5,882 nucleotides of DNA. Source: ANME-2 cluster archaeon. GTDB taxonomy: Archaea; Halobacteriota; Methanosarcinia; Methanosarcinales; Methanocomedenaceae. The DNA is taken from the NCBI GenBank assembly GCA_022353185.1, contig JAKRWB010000713.1, positions 1-5,882 on the forward strand. Reading direction: 5' to 3'. A model generated the notes under the pieces. The model worked only from the letters and a program-made list of their open reading frames with translations, made no database searches and was not told where the DNA came from. Both the position numbers and the translations under genes were made by a program. Shown here piece after piece: positions 5,681 through 5,882 of this stretch (position 1 is its first letter; each line of letters opens with the position of its first letter).

Positions 5681-5689
5681 TAAATATTT
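5681..5689 (-). promoter_or_regulatory. TATA box of glmM
   Basis: AAATATTTA on the minus strand lies about 40-47 bp upstream of the glmM ATG. Normal spacing places initiation at about 5658-5662, so the leader would be about 16-20 bases and would just contain the GGAG/GTGAT ribosome binding region. There is no room for a riboswitch such as the bacterial glmS type. Confidence 0.45.
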
Positions 5690-5796
5690 TTGTCGGTGCA
5701 AAATTGTCATTTTGATGGTCTTCATGTATATTCCTATGGAGGTTTGATTTATTAGACTTTGTGTTTTATTAGGGTGGAATGACATCTCTTAATTGA

Positions 5797-5882
5797 ATGA
5801 GGCACAAGACGGCTACCATGGGGCAACCCTGTGAAATCATTTACGATACGTCACACTGGGAACTGCTAAAGACATTCAGGGG
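5797..5882 (+). CDS. Start of a rightward gene, truncated by the window edge
   Basis: From ATG 5797 a frame stays open for 28 codons to the end of the window. A second ATG at 5818 is a possible start, giving M-G-Q-P-C-E. The readable part includes C-E-I-I-Y-D-T-S-H-W-E-L-L-K-T-F-R-G, which has the composition of real protein. It recalls the N-terminus (I-Y-D-x-x-H-W-x-L-L) of archaeal predicted nucleotidyltransferases, from memory and with low certainty. An in-frame TGA immediately precedes ATG 5797. No ribosome binding site is seen, but TTTTATTAG at about 5764-5772 could be a TATA box giving a leaderless transcript. The gene is divergent from glmM. Confidence 0.45.
   Translation, partial: MRHKTATMGQPCEIIYDTSHWELLKTFR

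Noticed and set aside
5779..5796. Five-codon upstream frame (M-T-S-L-N-stop) directly before ATG 5797
   Set aside because: AGGGTGG is only two bases before its ATG, too close to act as a ribosome binding site, and the frame is too short to distinguish from chance. A regulatory leader peptide is not supported.

Overview
The window looks like chromosomal DNA of a methanogenic or methane-oxidising archaeon of the Methanosarcinales (Methanosarcinaceae or an ANME-2-like relative). The evidence is a GHMP-type archaeal shikimate kinase next to a stand-alone archaeal chorismate mutase, an archaeal GlmM-type phosphohexomutase, a DUF1699-like protein (a family I know mainly from Methanosarcina and relatives), archaeal TATA-box promoters with very short leaders, and AGGTGA-type ribosome binding sites. 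This assignment is from recognition, not from a database search.

Left part (1-1507): about 250 bp of AT-rich non-coding DNA, then a rightward one-component transcriptional regulator (helix-turn-helix plus a small ligand-domain-like C-terminus). It meets head-on, with no bases between the stop codons, a leftward gene for a secreted lipoprotein of unknown function. Middle part (1591-2763): two rightward single genes with their own promoters, a YkgJ-type cysteine-cluster protein and a DUF1699-like protein. The first ends in three consecutive stop codons that form half of a perfect palindrome.

Right part (2782-5642): everything is leftward. In transcription order these are the phosphohexomutase glmM, a 55-codon cysteine-rich gene that starts with TTG and is easily missed, then shikimate kinase and chorismate mutase as a tight two-gene aromatic amino acid operon. 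Shikimate kinase phosphorylates shikimate, and chorismate mutase commits chorismate to phenylalanine/tyrosine synthesis. GlmM supplies glucosamine-1-phosphate for UDP-GlcNAc, so it is not obviously linked to the aromatic genes. At the far right the first 28 or so codons of a rightward gene, divergent from glmM, run off the window.

I see no mobile element, CRISPR array, rRNA or tRNA, and no obvious new multi-gene system. The most worthwhile item is the small cysteine-rich gene at 3977-4144. Secondary items are the regulator's sensor-like C-terminus, the substituted active-site positions in chorismate mutase, and paired palindromes upstream of the small gene.
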